DNA of 64,000 nt from Fredinandcohnia onubensis. GTDB lineage: Bacteria > Bacillota > Bacilli > Bacillales > Bacillaceae_L. The DNA lies in the NCBI RefSeq assembly GCF_031181385.1, contig NZ_JAPSKV010000017.1, positions 1-64,000 of the forward strand, read 5' to 3'. The translations under genes and the position numbers were made by a program. Below the pieces are notes generated by a model. The model was not told where the DNA came from. It ran no database searches and worked only from the letters and a program-made list of their open reading frames with translations. Shown in pieces: positions 9,944 to 18,269 of the stretch. Position 1 is the stretch's first letter. The number at the start of each line of letters is the position of its first letter.

Positions 9944-12571
9944 ATGATAGGATATTCGCAGATAAAAGGCAAAATAAGTACTGATTTAATACTATTAGTT
10001 ACCCTAGTAGGATTCGTATTATTAGCCTCTCATTTCAAATTAACGCTGTTATATGGAATAACTTTTACATTTGCGAGTATTTCGATGTTTTTAATACTCC
10101 GTATTTTTGGATATACCACCGCAATTGTAACGGGTCTAATCGCTATCTTTATTGCCATATTCTTTTCAAACAGTCCTTATTATGCAATTATCATGCTTGT
10201 TGAAATCGTTTTTGTTGGTGCCTTTTTCTTACGAGGGCGAAAAGCAAAAATGTTTTTCGTAGACTTTTTTTTCTGGATTTTTATTGGAATAGCGCTGCTC
10301 TTTATATTCTGTCGAGAATCACTGTCAGGAAGTGCACTCTATTTTCAAATCTGCAAAGATGTTGCAAATGGACTTTTCAATGTATTAGTTGCAGATATGC
10401 TACTGGCTTATTTCCCATTCTACAAGTTTGTTAAAAACAATCGAATCAGTAAAAATAATGTATCGGTTCACCAGTTTTTATCGCAAATTACGATTTTAAC
10501 GATTCTTGTTCCGTTTTTTATTAGTGTAATCACAAATACGCTGAACACATTTGAAGTCATTAAAAAGGATCTAGTTCAAATTAGTGAAACGAGAGTAAAT
10601 CGGATTGAAAATGACCTGATTCAACTGGAAAAAGCAAACGGGAGTAGCGACGTCAATCAAATTGAAGAAATTATATGGCGGAATAAGAACCAAGACATTG
10701 ATATTATTGTATTTGACAATAAAAATCATATCATTTCATCGACAGTCGTGATGGATTTTGATCCTAATAAGTATGAGATTCGGAAGATTTCACCCAATGT
10801 TTTTGAGGCTTTACCGGTTGCTAACAATGATATGCAGCCAATTACGAGATGGGATGATGCTTTTTATTTTTATACAAGGGATACTGGTTCATACCGAATT
10901 ATGTTGCAGTATCCAATCGCTGGGTATCAACAACAAATTTTTAATATTTCACTTGACCAGTTAAAGTATTTACTAATTCTAGCTGTTTCAGCCATATTAT
11001 TTGTTATGGCCGTAAGCCGAATGCTCACGAATAATCTAAGGCAACTGACAACAATTACAACAGGATTACCACAAAAGCTGCGTTCTTTAGAAAATATCGA
11101 ATGGCCGCAAGGTACAATATCAGAGCTTCGCATCCTGAGTAAAAATTTAAAGAAAATGGCAGATAAGCTGAAGGAGTTATTCCAAGAGAGTATTGAGATG
11201 AACTGGATTCTAAGAGAACAAACTTCAAGACTGAAGGAATCAGAGGACAAGCTTCATAAACTTGCTTTTTACGACAGTTTGACTTACTTACCCAATCGTT
11301 ATTTCTTCCAAAAATATGTACGTGAGCTGATTCGAAATAACCATGACCAAAAGATTGCGATTATTTTTATCGATCTCAATCAATTTAAACAAATCAATGA
11401 TACATTAGGTCATGATGCAGGGGATACCCTTCTAAAAGCAACTGGTAACAAGCTAAAGAAGTTACAAGAGGACAATAGACAGGTTTTTAGACTTGGAGGG
11501 GACGAGTTTGTAGTAGTCCATTCTGTTGATAACAGGGATGAGATAAATAAAACACTAGACATGATTGTCAAAGAGTTTTCATCCTATTATACAATAGCGG
11601 GTCAAAATCACTATATAACGGCAAGTATTGGGGTCAGTGTGTACCCAGAAGATGGTAAAGATTTAGATACATTAGTAAAATATGCAGATATTGCAATGTA
11701 CATCTCGAAGGAGAAAGGCGGCAATACTGTTCAGTTTTTCAATGAATCCATGAAAAATAAATTTCAAGAGCGATTAGAAATCGAAAATGCTCTACGTACA
11801 GCAGTGGACAAGAATTGGTTTGAACAATTTTATCAGCCGAAGACCATGGTAGGTAAAATTACAAGTATTGAAGCCTTGATTCGTTGGAATGATCCCATAC
11901 TAGGGGTGGTCTCTCCTGGAGTCTTTATTGATGTGGCTGAGGAAATCGGTCTCATTTCAAAAATTGATGAGTGGTCTCTCATCCAGGCTTGTAGACAAAA
12001 TAAACAATGGCAAGTTGAAAACCTTCTATATGTACCAATTTCGGTAAACCTATCAGCCAAGCACTTTCAACAAGATTATCTTGTTTCAATGGTCAAAAAG
12101 GCATTACATGATTCTGGATTAGAGCCAAAATATTTAAAGCTTGAAATTACAGAAAGTGTGTTTATTAAGGATCAACAGCATGTTGCTGATCGGATTCGAA
12201 ATCTGAAAGAGCTAGGGGTCCAGATTTCAATTGATGACTTTGGAAAGGGATACTCGTCTCTCTATCAATTACTGAAGCTTCCAATTGACGAAATTAAAAT
12301 CGACAGACAATTTATCCATAATATTGACAAAGATGAGAAAAAGGCGTTATTAGTAAAATCAATTTTTGACATTGCACATGGACTTCAGTTGAATGTGGTG
12401 GCAGAGGGTGTAGAAACGTGGGATGAATGTGAGATCCTTGTAAATATGGGCTGTGACGAGATACAAGGCTATTTATTCAGTCGACCAATTAATAAAGTTG
12501 ATATGGTTGAATTTATCCATAATAAAAAATCAATAAAGTATAAAGAGGCTGTCATAGGAGAAATAGACTGA
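9944..12571 (+). CDS. Membrane-bound GGDEF-EAL cyclic-di-GMP protein
   Basis: An 875-residue signalling protein. Residues ~10-205 hold six or so membrane segments; ~205-340 is an outside sensor-like domain; one more membrane segment (~345-365) and a linker follow; then GGDEF (~430-590) and EAL (~610-865). The GGDEF signature FRLGGDEFVVV is intact, but the inhibitory I-site is absent: the equivalent of RxxD reads EDNR. The EAL domain keeps EALIRW, NLSAKHF, ITES, DDFG, KIDRQF, VAEGVE and IQGYLFS, so it may be an active phosphodiesterase. The net activity cannot be decided by eye. A palindrome ATGATATTATTATCAT (9878-9893) upstream could be an operator. Start ATG behind GGGGAG; ended by a strong terminator. 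Confidence 0.93.
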   Translation: MIGYSQIKGKISTDLILLVTLVGFVLLASHFKLTLLYGITFTFASISMFLILRIFGYTTAIVTGLIAIFIAIFFSNSPYYAIIMLVEIVFVGAFFLRGRKAKMFFVDFFFWIFIGIALLFIFCRESLSGSALYFQICKDVANGLFNVLVADMLLAYFPFYKFVKNNRISKNNVSVHQFLSQITILTILVPFFISVITNTLNTFEVIKKDLVQISETRVNRIENDLIQLEKANGSSDVNQIEEIIWRNKNQDIDIIVFDNKNHIISSTVVMDFDPNKYEIRKISPNVFEALPVANNDMQPITRWDDAFYFYTRDTGSYRIMLQYPIAGYQQQIFNISLDQLKYLLILAVSAILFVMAVSRMLTNNLRQLTTITTGLPQKLRSLENIEWPQGTISELRILSKNLKKMADKLKELFQESIEMNWILREQTSRLKESEDKLHKLAFYDSLTYLPNRYFFQKYVRELIRNNHDQKIAIIFIDLNQFKQINDTLGHDAGDTLLKATGNKLKKLQEDNRQVFRLGGDEFVVVHSVDNRDEINKTLDMIVKEFSSYYTIAGQNHYITASIGVSVYPEDGKDLDTLVKYADIAMYISKEKGGNTVQFFNESMKNKFQERLEIENALRTAVDKNWFEQFYQPKTMVGKITSIEALIRWNDPILGVVSPGVFIDVAEEIGLISKIDEWSLIQACRQNKQWQVENLLYVPISVNLSAKHFQQDYLVSMVKKALHDSGLEPKYLKLEITESVFIKDQQHVADRIRNLKELGVQISIDDFGKGYSSLYQLLKLPIDEIKIDRQFIHNIDKDEKKALLVKSIFDIAHGLQLNVVAEGVETWDECEILVNMGCDEIQGYLFSRPINKVDMVEFIHNKKSIKYKEAVIGEID

Positions 12572-12629
12572 AAAGTGGCAGTAATAATGGGATGGCAGTA
12601 ATATTCTCGCTAGTGACAGTATTTCTGGA

Positions 12630-12662
12630 AAGGAGGTTTCACATTGGAAACCTCCTTTTTTT
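12630..12662 (+). terminator. Terminator after the GGDEF-EAL gene
   Basis: Nine-bp stem GGAGGTTTC / GAAACCTCC with a 6-base loop (12632-12655), followed by seven T. Confidence 0.92.
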
Positions 12663-12663
12663 C

Positions 12664-12957
12664 TTATATTGTAATATTAACATCCCCGTCTTCTGTAATT
12701 TCAACGGTTGTATAGCTTTCAAAAGTTGACATTTCCGTTATTTCACGTTTCTCATTACTTGCAAAGCTTTCCATGTATCTTTGATACGTTTCTGGGTCTT
12801 TGACAATGTGATAGAAATAAGTCATTTTTCCGTCGCTATCACTATGGGTCCTTAAGAAAAATCTGTCTTTAAACTCATTTTTAAACCATTCTCTAGCTTC
12901 CATATGATTCGAAAAATCTGGCATGTTGTCATAAATAGATGTTATATCAATGTTCAT
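12664..12957 (-). CDS. Small acidic protein of unknown function
   Basis: A 97-residue soluble protein that I do not recognise. It begins MNIDITSIYDNMPDF and ends with a beta-rich acidic tail (VEITEDGDVNITI); there is no signal peptide, membrane segment or cysteine motif. A good ribosome site (AGAGGTGA, 7 bp before the ATG) and normal codon use support it being real. It stands 74 bp downstream of the BenE-type gene on the same strand, so it could be read from that transcript, but no functional link is evident. Confidence 0.6.
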   Translation of the reverse strand: MNIDITSIYDNMPDFSNHMEAREWFKNEFKDRFFLRTHSDSDGKMTYFYHIVKDPETYQRYMESFASNEKREITEMSTFESYTTVEITEDGDVNITI

Positions 12958-13031
12958 GTTGATTCACCTCTCATGGGATTTTCGGATGTGATTAGTATGT
13001 CCATCTATTTACAACACATCCATCATGATAG

Positions 13032-14255
13032 CTATGCACCATGCTTGAGATTTTTTTCTACTTTTATCTTTCTTTCAAAATCATTTTTTTCGATTAAAAG
13101 AGAGACAAAAACACTACCCACAATCGCCCATAATGGGGCACCGATATGAAAGAGATTCACTCCAGACATTCCAATAATGAATGCAAAAAAGGCTCCCATT
13201 TGAAATTTTGTATCGGAAAAAGCAATCTTAAGTGAAGATAAGAGTACACCTATCATCGCTAAGCCTGCAATGGTATTCACAATTACACCTGGCATCGCAA
13301 TTACAAAAGGAACAACAAACGCCGCAAACACACCGAAGCTTGCAAATAAAACTCCATTTGACGCAGAAGCAGCATATCGGCCTTCTTTTTTACCCGATTC
13401 ATCAGATGCACAAATCGCAGTCATTGGCCCCGCAGTGTTGATAGCATGAGCTCCGAAAAAGGATGCAAAAAAACCAAAAATGGCGCCAAAGATGGCCATT
13501 GCACTAATTGGCGGTTTATATCCCTTTGCCATTAGGATTCCTGTTGTTTGTGCATTCTCTGTACAAATAATCAAGATTGCAAGGGGGATAGAAAGAGAAA
13601 TAATGGCGTTCAAACTAAAGGTTGGAAGTTCTAGTTGAGGAAGCACAAACGAACTTTGTACATTTGAAAAATTAAACTCATTCATTACAATGGCAAGGAG
13701 TACCGAAACGACTAACGCTGATAAAACGGGTGGTATTTTTTTGATGTATCGTGAGGATAACAAATAGACTAAGATGGCCGAACCTGCTAACAGAGGGGAC
13801 ACTTCAACAGAAGTTATCATCTCGATCGCAAATCGCATCATGACACCAACAATCATTCCCATAACGATTGGAACAGGTATCCAATTCATCACTTTATCGA
13901 TTAATCCTGTTTTACCTAGTATAAGGACAATCAGGTTTGCTACAAGATAAGCGCCAATTGCCTCTTGTAATGAAAAGTGCGACAAAGCACCTGCCACTAG
14001 CACAGCCCCAGCAATTGAATATGCCCCAGCAATCGGTTGTTTATATTTTAAAGATAAAAATAGTCCCAATAAACCTCCGAAAAAATACACCGCAAATAAC
14101 CAACTGATCGTTTGTTCATGGGTTAAACCACCGCTTGATGCACCTCCGATAATAATCAGTGCAGGACCTGTACACCCGAAAATAGCTGCAACAATTCCTG
14201 AACTAATCGTACTAATGTTTAGATTACCGTAAAGGTCCTTAACTCTATTTTTCAT
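13032..14255 (-). CDS. BenE-family aromatic acid (benzoate) transporter
   Basis: A 407-residue membrane protein with about 12 hydrophobic segments and the layout of the BenE family (benzoate:H+ symporters). Typical stretches are FGCTGPALIIIGGA near the N-terminus and NTAGPMTAICASDESG about two thirds along. Family members import benzoate or related aromatic acids; the exact substrate is not readable. It is divergent from the crotonase gene at 14532 and the shared intergenic region carries two copies of the operator found elsewhere in the aromatic island, one on its own strand (14339-14360). I infer that it takes part in uptake for the pathway, alongside the Liv-type importer at 28-32.7 kb. 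Confidence 0.85.
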   Translation of the reverse strand: MKNRVKDLYGNLNISTISSGIVAAIFGCTGPALIIIGGASSGGLTHEQTISWLFAVYFFGGLLGLFLSLKYKQPIAGAYSIAGAVLVAGALSHFSLQEAIGAYLVANLIVLILGKTGLIDKVMNWIPVPIVMGMIVGVMMRFAIEMITSVEVSPLLAGSAILVYLLSSRYIKKIPPVLSALVVSVLLAIVMNEFNFSNVQSSFVLPQLELPTFSLNAIISLSIPLAILIICTENAQTTGILMAKGYKPPISAMAIFGAIFGFFASFFGAHAINTAGPMTAICASDESGKKEGRYAASASNGVLFASFGVFAAFVVPFVIAMPGVIVNTIAGLAMIGVLLSSLKIAFSDTKFQMGAFFAFIIGMSGVNLFHIGAPLWAIVGSVFVSLLIEKNDFERKIKVEKNLKHGA

Positions 14256-14338
14256 TTTAACCTCCTGATTCTCAAGATATCCACGTTTCTAATAGAGCTT
14301 ATGTATTTAGTTTCATAATACCACAATCCAAAATAAAA

Positions 14339-14360
14339 ATTACGTATTTTTTACGGACGT
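14339..14360 (-). promoter_or_regulatory. Operator copy 1 (ACG-N13-CGTAAT) upstream of the BenE gene
   Basis: On the minus strand this reads ACG, 13 bases, CGTAAT. The same geometry appears at 14485-14506, 18230-18251 and, with GCG, 27621-27642. It lies 84 bp upstream of the BenE-type start codon. PaaX is the likely ligand by context; that is inference. Confidence 0.55.
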
Positions 14361-14444
14361 TTTAAAAACCTCCAAAAAGATAGAATGAAAGAGTATTTAA
14401 GAGAAAAGATATTATTTCCTTGCGAAAATGGGCGATTTACGGGT

Positions 14445-14473
14445 TTGATAATTTAAAAAAGATTCAGTATATT
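14445..14473 (+). promoter_or_regulatory. Sigma-A promoter of the first crotonase gene
   Basis: TTGATA (14445-14450), a 17-bp spacer and TATATT (14468-14473), about 59 bp before the start codon. The operator at 14482-14506 starts close to the expected transcription start. Confidence 0.75.
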
Positions 14474-14481
14474 TTAAATTA

Positions 14482-14506
14482 ATTACGAAAGATTTAAAAA
14501 CGTAAT
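14482..14506 (+). promoter_or_regulatory. Operator copy 2 (ATTACG-N13-CGTAAT)
   Basis: A perfect 6-bp inverted repeat, ATTACG and CGTAAT, 13 bp apart. CGTAAT begins 28 bp after the end of the -10 box, exactly as in the paaA promoter. Binding here would block transcription initiation or early elongation, as expected for a repressor. Confidence 0.65.
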
Positions 14507-14531
14507 ACATAATTCTAGGAGGTAATGAAGA

Positions 14532-15329
14532 ATGACAACTACAGTAAATGAAACAAAAACATTAACAGTAAAGAAAGCTAATGGGATCGCTGAAGTTCAC
14601 ATTCATGTAAACAAAACAAACTCTTATGACCTCGACTATTACAAAGAATTAAATGCTGCGATTGATGACATTCGTTTTGACAATGACATTAAAGTAGCTG
14701 TACTAATGAGTGATATGCCAAAATTCTTCTCAGCAGGAGCAAACATTAATTTCTTAAAATCTGCGGAACCACGCTTTAAAACACAGTTCTGCTTATTCTG
14801 TAATGAAACTTTAGATAAAATTGCACGCTCTCCGCAAATCTGGATTGCTTGTTTAGAGGGCCACACTGTTGGTGGTGGATTAGAAATGGCGCTAGCTTGT
14901 GACCTTCGTTTCATGGGAGACCAAGCAGGTAAAATTGGACTTCCGGAAGTTTCCCTTGGCGTACTAGCAGGTACAGGTGGAACTCAGCGTCTAGCTCGAC
15001 AAGTTGGACACTCTAAAGCTCTTGACCTGAATATCACAGGTGAAACATTAACACCTCAAGAAGCACTAGATATTAACCTAGTAGATCGTGTATTTCCGCA
15101 AGAAGAAACAAGAGCGAAAACGTTAGAATATGCAGAAAAGATCGCGAACAGCGCAAGTTATGCAACTTCTAACATTAAGCTATCAATTATGAATGGTAAA
15201 GAAATGCCACTTAACGTAGCAATCCGTTATGAGGGTGAGCTTCAAAACTTATTATTCCGTTCACAAGATGCTCAGGAAGGCTTAAGTGCGTTCATCGAAA
15301 AGCGTGAAGCAAACTGGAGTGGAAAATAA
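14532..15329 (+). CDS. Enoyl-CoA hydratase/isomerase (crotonase), copy 1
   Basis: A 265-residue crotonase-fold protein. The oxyanion-hole stretch FFSAGANINF and both catalytic glutamates are present (GGGLEMALACD and LPEVSLGVLAG), so hydratase chemistry is possible. It is about 97% identical to the protein at 25075-25869 from residue ~18 on, with only eight differences there. In a Paa or benzoyl-CoA pathway such an enzyme could do ring opening or isomerisation, or hydrate 2,3-dehydroadipyl-CoA (the PaaF role); the sequence alone does not decide. It has its own promoter and operator and ends with a terminator, so it is a separate unit from the paaA operon. AGGAGG stands 9 bp before the ATG. Confidence 0.9.
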   Translation: MTTTVNETKTLTVKKANGIAEVHIHVNKTNSYDLDYYKELNAAIDDIRFDNDIKVAVLMSDMPKFFSAGANINFLKSAEPRFKTQFCLFCNETLDKIARSPQIWIACLEGHTVGGGLEMALACDLRFMGDQAGKIGLPEVSLGVLAGTGGTQRLARQVGHSKALDLNITGETLTPQEALDINLVDRVFPQEETRAKTLEYAEKIANSASYATSNIKLSIMNGKEMPLNVAIRYEGELQNLLFRSQDAQEGLSAFIEKREANWSGK

Positions 15330-15345
15330 AATCAACTGAATCCAT

Positions 15346-15380
15346 AGCGATGCCGGAAATTCCGGTATCGCTCTTTTAAA
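15346..15380 (+). terminator. Terminator after crotonase copy 1
   Basis: Stem AGCGAT(G/T)CCGGAA around a single central A (15346-15372), followed by CTTTTAAA. Confidence 0.75.
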
Positions 15381-15410
15381 ATAGCCTACTAACTTCAAAT
15401 TAATTATCTT

Positions 15411-15443
15411 TAAGGCTCGGCGACCTTCGCGAGCCTTTTTTAA
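15411..15443 (+). terminator. Second, tandem terminator
   Basis: Stem AAGGCTCG (15412-15419) with CGAGCCTT (15430-15437), then a T-run to 15442. It insulates the thioesterase gene from the crotonase unit. Confidence 0.85.
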
Positions 15444-15460
15444 CACTAGGGGGATGAAAT

Positions 15461-15910
15461 GTGAGATCAAATGAATTTCAAGTTATTGTTAACTGGGGAG
15501 ACACAGATAAAGCGGGTATTGTATACTACCCAAATTACTTTAAATGGTTTGACATCGCGGGTCACCAATTTTTTAGAAGCTGTGGCTTGTCACCAAACAC
15601 TTTAGAAGAAGAACGTCAAATTATCCTGCCAATGCTTGATGCAAGATGTAGCTTTGAAAGGACATTATTATATGATGATATCATTACGATTAAAACTCAG
15701 GTTGAAGAAATTAATACAAAAACCATCAAGCTACGGCATGAGGTATATAGAGGGGAAACACGAACTGGACATGGATATGAAATTAGAGGGTGGGTAAAAC
15801 AAACGCCAGCTGAAATTAAAGCAGTTCCAATACCAGAAGACGTATTAGCCATTCTTAAAGAAGACCTCCACACAAATGAATCAGGAAAAAGACCACTATT
15901 TAATGCATAA
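15461..15910 (+). CDS. Acyl-CoA thioesterase, 4HBT/YbgC hot-dog family
   Basis: A 149-residue hot-dog thioesterase. The family signature WGDTDKAGIVYYPNYFKWFD near residue 12 includes the catalytic Asp and the VYYPNY stretch of 4-hydroxybenzoyl-CoA thioesterase-like enzymes. It hydrolyses acyl- or aryl-CoA thioesters. In the known paa pathway a thioesterase (PaaI) releases CoA from dead-end intermediates, and a similar rescue role is my inference from context. PaaI itself belongs to a different hot-dog subfamily, so I do not use that symbol. Start is GTG at 15461 behind AGGGGGATG; an ATG 9 bp later is possible. The gene stands 65 bp before paaX. Confidence 0.85.
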   Translation: MRSNEFQVIVNWGDTDKAGIVYYPNYFKWFDIAGHQFFRSCGLSPNTLEEERQIILPMLDARCSFERTLLYDDIITIKTQVEEINTKTIKLRHEVYRGETRTGHGYEIRGWVKQTPAEIKAVPIPEDVLAILKEDLHTNESGKRPLFNA

Positions 15911-15975
15911 TCTCCAAAATCCTCTATAATAAAAGTAAAAATATAGAAAAATAATTATAAGTGTGGTGACGTTCG

Positions 15976-16848
15976 ATGAAACCAAGGTCCTTAATGTTTA
16001 CATTATATGGTGAATATATTAAATATTATGGAGGAGAAATTTGGGTAGGTAGCTTAATTGAATTAATGAAACAGTTTGGGATCTCCGAATCGTCTGTAAG
16101 AGGCGCGTTATTTCGGATGGTCCAAAATAATTTGCTGGAAGTACGAAAAGTAGGAAAGAAGAGCTATTATTCCGCTACTCCAAAAGGCCGTGTTGATGAG
16201 GGGGTAAATAGGGTATATGCCACTCAAAACCACATTTGGGATCAGCAGTGGAGAATACTTACATATTCGTTTCCTGAGGAAAAGCGAGAGATTCGAAATA
16301 AAATTCGCAAAGAACTGATATGGACCGGATTTGGCAACCTTACGAATAGTACATTGGTGACGCCTAATCCAGTTGAGGACCAAGTAACAGAAATGATTAA
16401 GGCAAACGAAATTGAGGAATATGTGTTTTTATTTACGTCATCCTCAATTGTTTCCCATGATAACCAGAGTATTATCGATATCGGTTGGGACTTAAATTTG
16501 GTGAAAGATGAATATCAAACTTTTATTGATAAGTTTACACCTAAATTTGAGGAACTTCGTGAAAAGGCTCTAAATAACACTTTAAAGGATGAGGAATGTT
16601 TTATTGAGAAAACGGTGTTGGTGCATGAGTATCGGAAATTCCTCTTTCAGGATCCAGGTTTCCCAAGGGATTTACTACCTGAAGGATGGATTGGCATAAA
16701 GGCTAGAGAGTTATTCTGGAATATCCATCAGCTTTTATCGATACCATCAATCCGCTATTTTGAGTCTGTCTTTGAGGGAGCTCCTGATCGTGAAATCCAA
16801 ATTGAACGTGATAAAGCAATCAATCCTTTTGGAGAAATATACATTTAA
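15976..16848 (+). CDS. paaX: PaaX-family transcriptional repressor
   Basis: A 290-residue PaaX homologue: N-terminal winged-helix domain (about 1-75, with SESSVRGALFRMVQNNLLEV as the recognition region), a central domain, and the conserved C-terminal region with LLPEGWIG and ARELFWNIH. In E. coli PaaX represses the paa genes and is released by phenylacetyl-CoA. Here the effector would be the first CoA thioester of the pathway, whichever aromatic acid that is. A repeated operator-like site near four promoter regions of the island is the likely target. The gene is followed after 13 bp by the metallo-hydrolase gene and is probably co-transcribed with it. ATG start with GTGGTGA upstream. Confidence 0.92.
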   Translation: MKPRSLMFTLYGEYIKYYGGEIWVGSLIELMKQFGISESSVRGALFRMVQNNLLEVRKVGKKSYYSATPKGRVDEGVNRVYATQNHIWDQQWRILTYSFPEEKREIRNKIRKELIWTGFGNLTNSTLVTPNPVEDQVTEMIKANEIEEYVFLFTSSSIVSHDNQSIIDIGWDLNLVKDEYQTFIDKFTPKFEELREKALNNTLKDEECFIEKTVLVHEYRKFLFQDPGFPRDLLPEGWIGIKARELFWNIHQLLSIPSIRYFESVFEGAPDREIQIERDKAINPFGEIYI

Positions 16849-16861
16849 ACAGAGGTGAGCC

Positions 16862-17821
16862 ATGAATATTGAAAAAATTGAGTTTGGCGGCTATAGGATT
16901 GGGATTCCAGTTCCGTTTCCGATGAAGTATGTTTACTGCTATCTTTTTAAACAAAATGATGGCTATTGTCTGATTGATGTAGGGTTAAACTACTCTGCTG
17001 CACGAGATGCTTGGCAAGAGGTTTTCGATCATTTAGGAATCACTTTTAGTGATGTTCATACAATTTATCTCACACACTTCCATCCAGATCACTCTGGTCT
17101 TTCTGGCTGGATGCAAGAACAAACAGATGCTGACCTTTTTATGAATAAAGTGGATGCAGCCATGATTGAGCGTGTATGGGGTGAAGGGAGCGTTCAGGTT
17201 GCGAGAATGAAGGAAATGGTTTTGCAGCATGGAGTTCCTAAAGATTTAGCTGATGGAATCGCAGACCATATGGATAAATTACATAAGAATGTACTCCCCC
17301 TACCTGTTGTAAAACCGATTGGAGCTACAATTGAGTTTGGTGATCAACAATGGTCTGTTATCCATACGCCAGGACATAGTGAGGGTCATGTGTGTTTTTT
17401 TCATGAAAAAGAAGGCATCTTAATTGGCGGCGATCATATTCTCGAAAGAATCACACCAAATATTAGTGTATGGCCCGGTGCTAGCCAGCATCCATTACAT
17501 GAGTATATTGATTCATTACGTAAAGTTAGGAAATATCCGGTTAAAAAAATATACTCTGCCCATCATTCGCCTGTTTTAAATGTAACAGAACGAATTGACG
17601 AGCTCATCCAACATCACGAAGAGCGTCTCGATTATATTGAAAGCTTGGCCGATCATAAAACGACATATGAGATTGCCAAGGTTTTGTTCTCCCACAGAGA
17701 ACTCAACCCACATCAATGGCGTTTTGCTATGGCAGAAACGATTGCGCACTTAAACTATATAGAACGCGAAGGCCGAGTAGCGAAGGTTATGCAAGATCCT
17801 ATAATTTATGTTCAATGTTGA
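16862..17821 (+). CDS. MBL-fold metallo-hydrolase
   Basis: A 319-residue metallo-beta-lactamase-fold protein. Metal ligands are visible: THFHPDHSG (HxHxDH), HTPGHSEGH, the Asp of GGDHIL and a late His in YSAHHSP. A C-terminal helical extension (about 230-319) follows the core. Relatives act on thioesters, lactones or phosphoesters; the substrate here is unknown. The gene is 13 bp after paaX and is ended by a terminator, so a role in the aromatic pathway, perhaps thioester hydrolysis, is plausible but unproven. AGAGGTGAGCC precedes the ATG. Confidence 0.88.
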   Translation: MNIEKIEFGGYRIGIPVPFPMKYVYCYLFKQNDGYCLIDVGLNYSAARDAWQEVFDHLGITFSDVHTIYLTHFHPDHSGLSGWMQEQTDADLFMNKVDAAMIERVWGEGSVQVARMKEMVLQHGVPKDLADGIADHMDKLHKNVLPLPVVKPIGATIEFGDQQWSVIHTPGHSEGHVCFFHEKEGILIGGDHILERITPNISVWPGASQHPLHEYIDSLRKVRKYPVKKIYSAHHSPVLNVTERIDELIQHHEERLDYIESLADHKTTYEIAKVLFSHRELNPHQWRFAMAETIAHLNYIEREGRVAKVMQDPIIYVQC

Positions 17822-17859
17822 AACATGCTAGTAAAATATCAAATATAAATTAGGTAGGA

Positions 17860-17898
17860 AACCCAAGTTGTTAATAAAATAGCAATCTTGGGTTTTTG
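17860..17898 (+). terminator. Terminator of the paaX unit
   Basis: Stem AACCCAAG (17860-17867) with CTTGGGTT (17887-17894), followed by TTT and a further T-rich stretch. Confidence 0.8.
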
Positions 17899-17920
17899 TT
17901 TTGGATAGAATTTAGTGTGA

Positions 17921-18075
17921 AGTCCTGGACGGAATGGTTTAGCGTATGTAAAGTCCTTCATAGCTGTGATGAAAGCCCGGGCGAAGCGAGTGCGTGTACG
18001 TAAAGTCCTTCATAGTCCCCATGAAGAGGAAAACCCGGCAACTTCCCAGGCCCAATCCCCTTCATCTCAAGAAAC
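17921..18075 (+). repeat. 52-bp repeat family A, short degenerate copy
   Basis: About three decayed units; two keep AAAGTCCTTCATAG and ATGAA. Bases 18060-18160, after the array, are strikingly C/A-rich on the plus strand, like the decayed end of the array at 300-397. It separates the paaX unit from the paaA operon promoter. No gene is supported in 17898-18189. Confidence 0.75.
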
Positions 18076-18189
18076 CCCCACTACTATCGCACACAACCCC
18101 CAGACATACAAAACAACAATCAAACCAACATTCCACCTCACCATCCATTACGAAATTTAAATTAACGTCTAAAAAACATTATAAACATG

Positions 18190-18218
18190 TTGACAAACAA
18201 TTTAAAATATTCTATATT
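18190..18218 (+). promoter_or_regulatory. Sigma-A promoter of the paaA operon
   Basis: TTGACA (18190-18195), a 17-bp spacer and TATATT (18213-18218). The -35 matches consensus and spacing is ideal. It should drive paaA through at least paaC, and probably on through the thiolase and aldehyde dehydrogenase genes. Confidence 0.85.
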
Positions 18219-18226
18219 ACATATTA

Positions 18227-18251
18227 TAAACGATAGTTAAAAAAACGTAAT
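18227..18251 (+). promoter_or_regulatory. Operator copy 3 (TAAACG-N13-CGTAAT)
   Basis: ACG (18230-18232), 13 bp and CGTAAT (18246-18251). CGTAAT begins 28 bp after the end of the -10 box, identical to the crotonase promoter. The flanks also agree (CGTAATACA in both). Confidence 0.65.
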
Positions 18252-18269
18252 ACAAAGAGGTGTTCATTG

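Noticed and set aside
15461-15910. Calling the thioesterase paaI
   Set aside because: The signature WGDTDKAGIVYY is of the 4HBT/YbgC branch, whereas PaaI is a different hot-dog subfamily.
17966-18236. Short Pro/Thr-rich reading frames before paaA
   Set aside because: They lie in degenerate repeat and C/A-rich DNA, lack ribosome sites and run into the paaA promoter.
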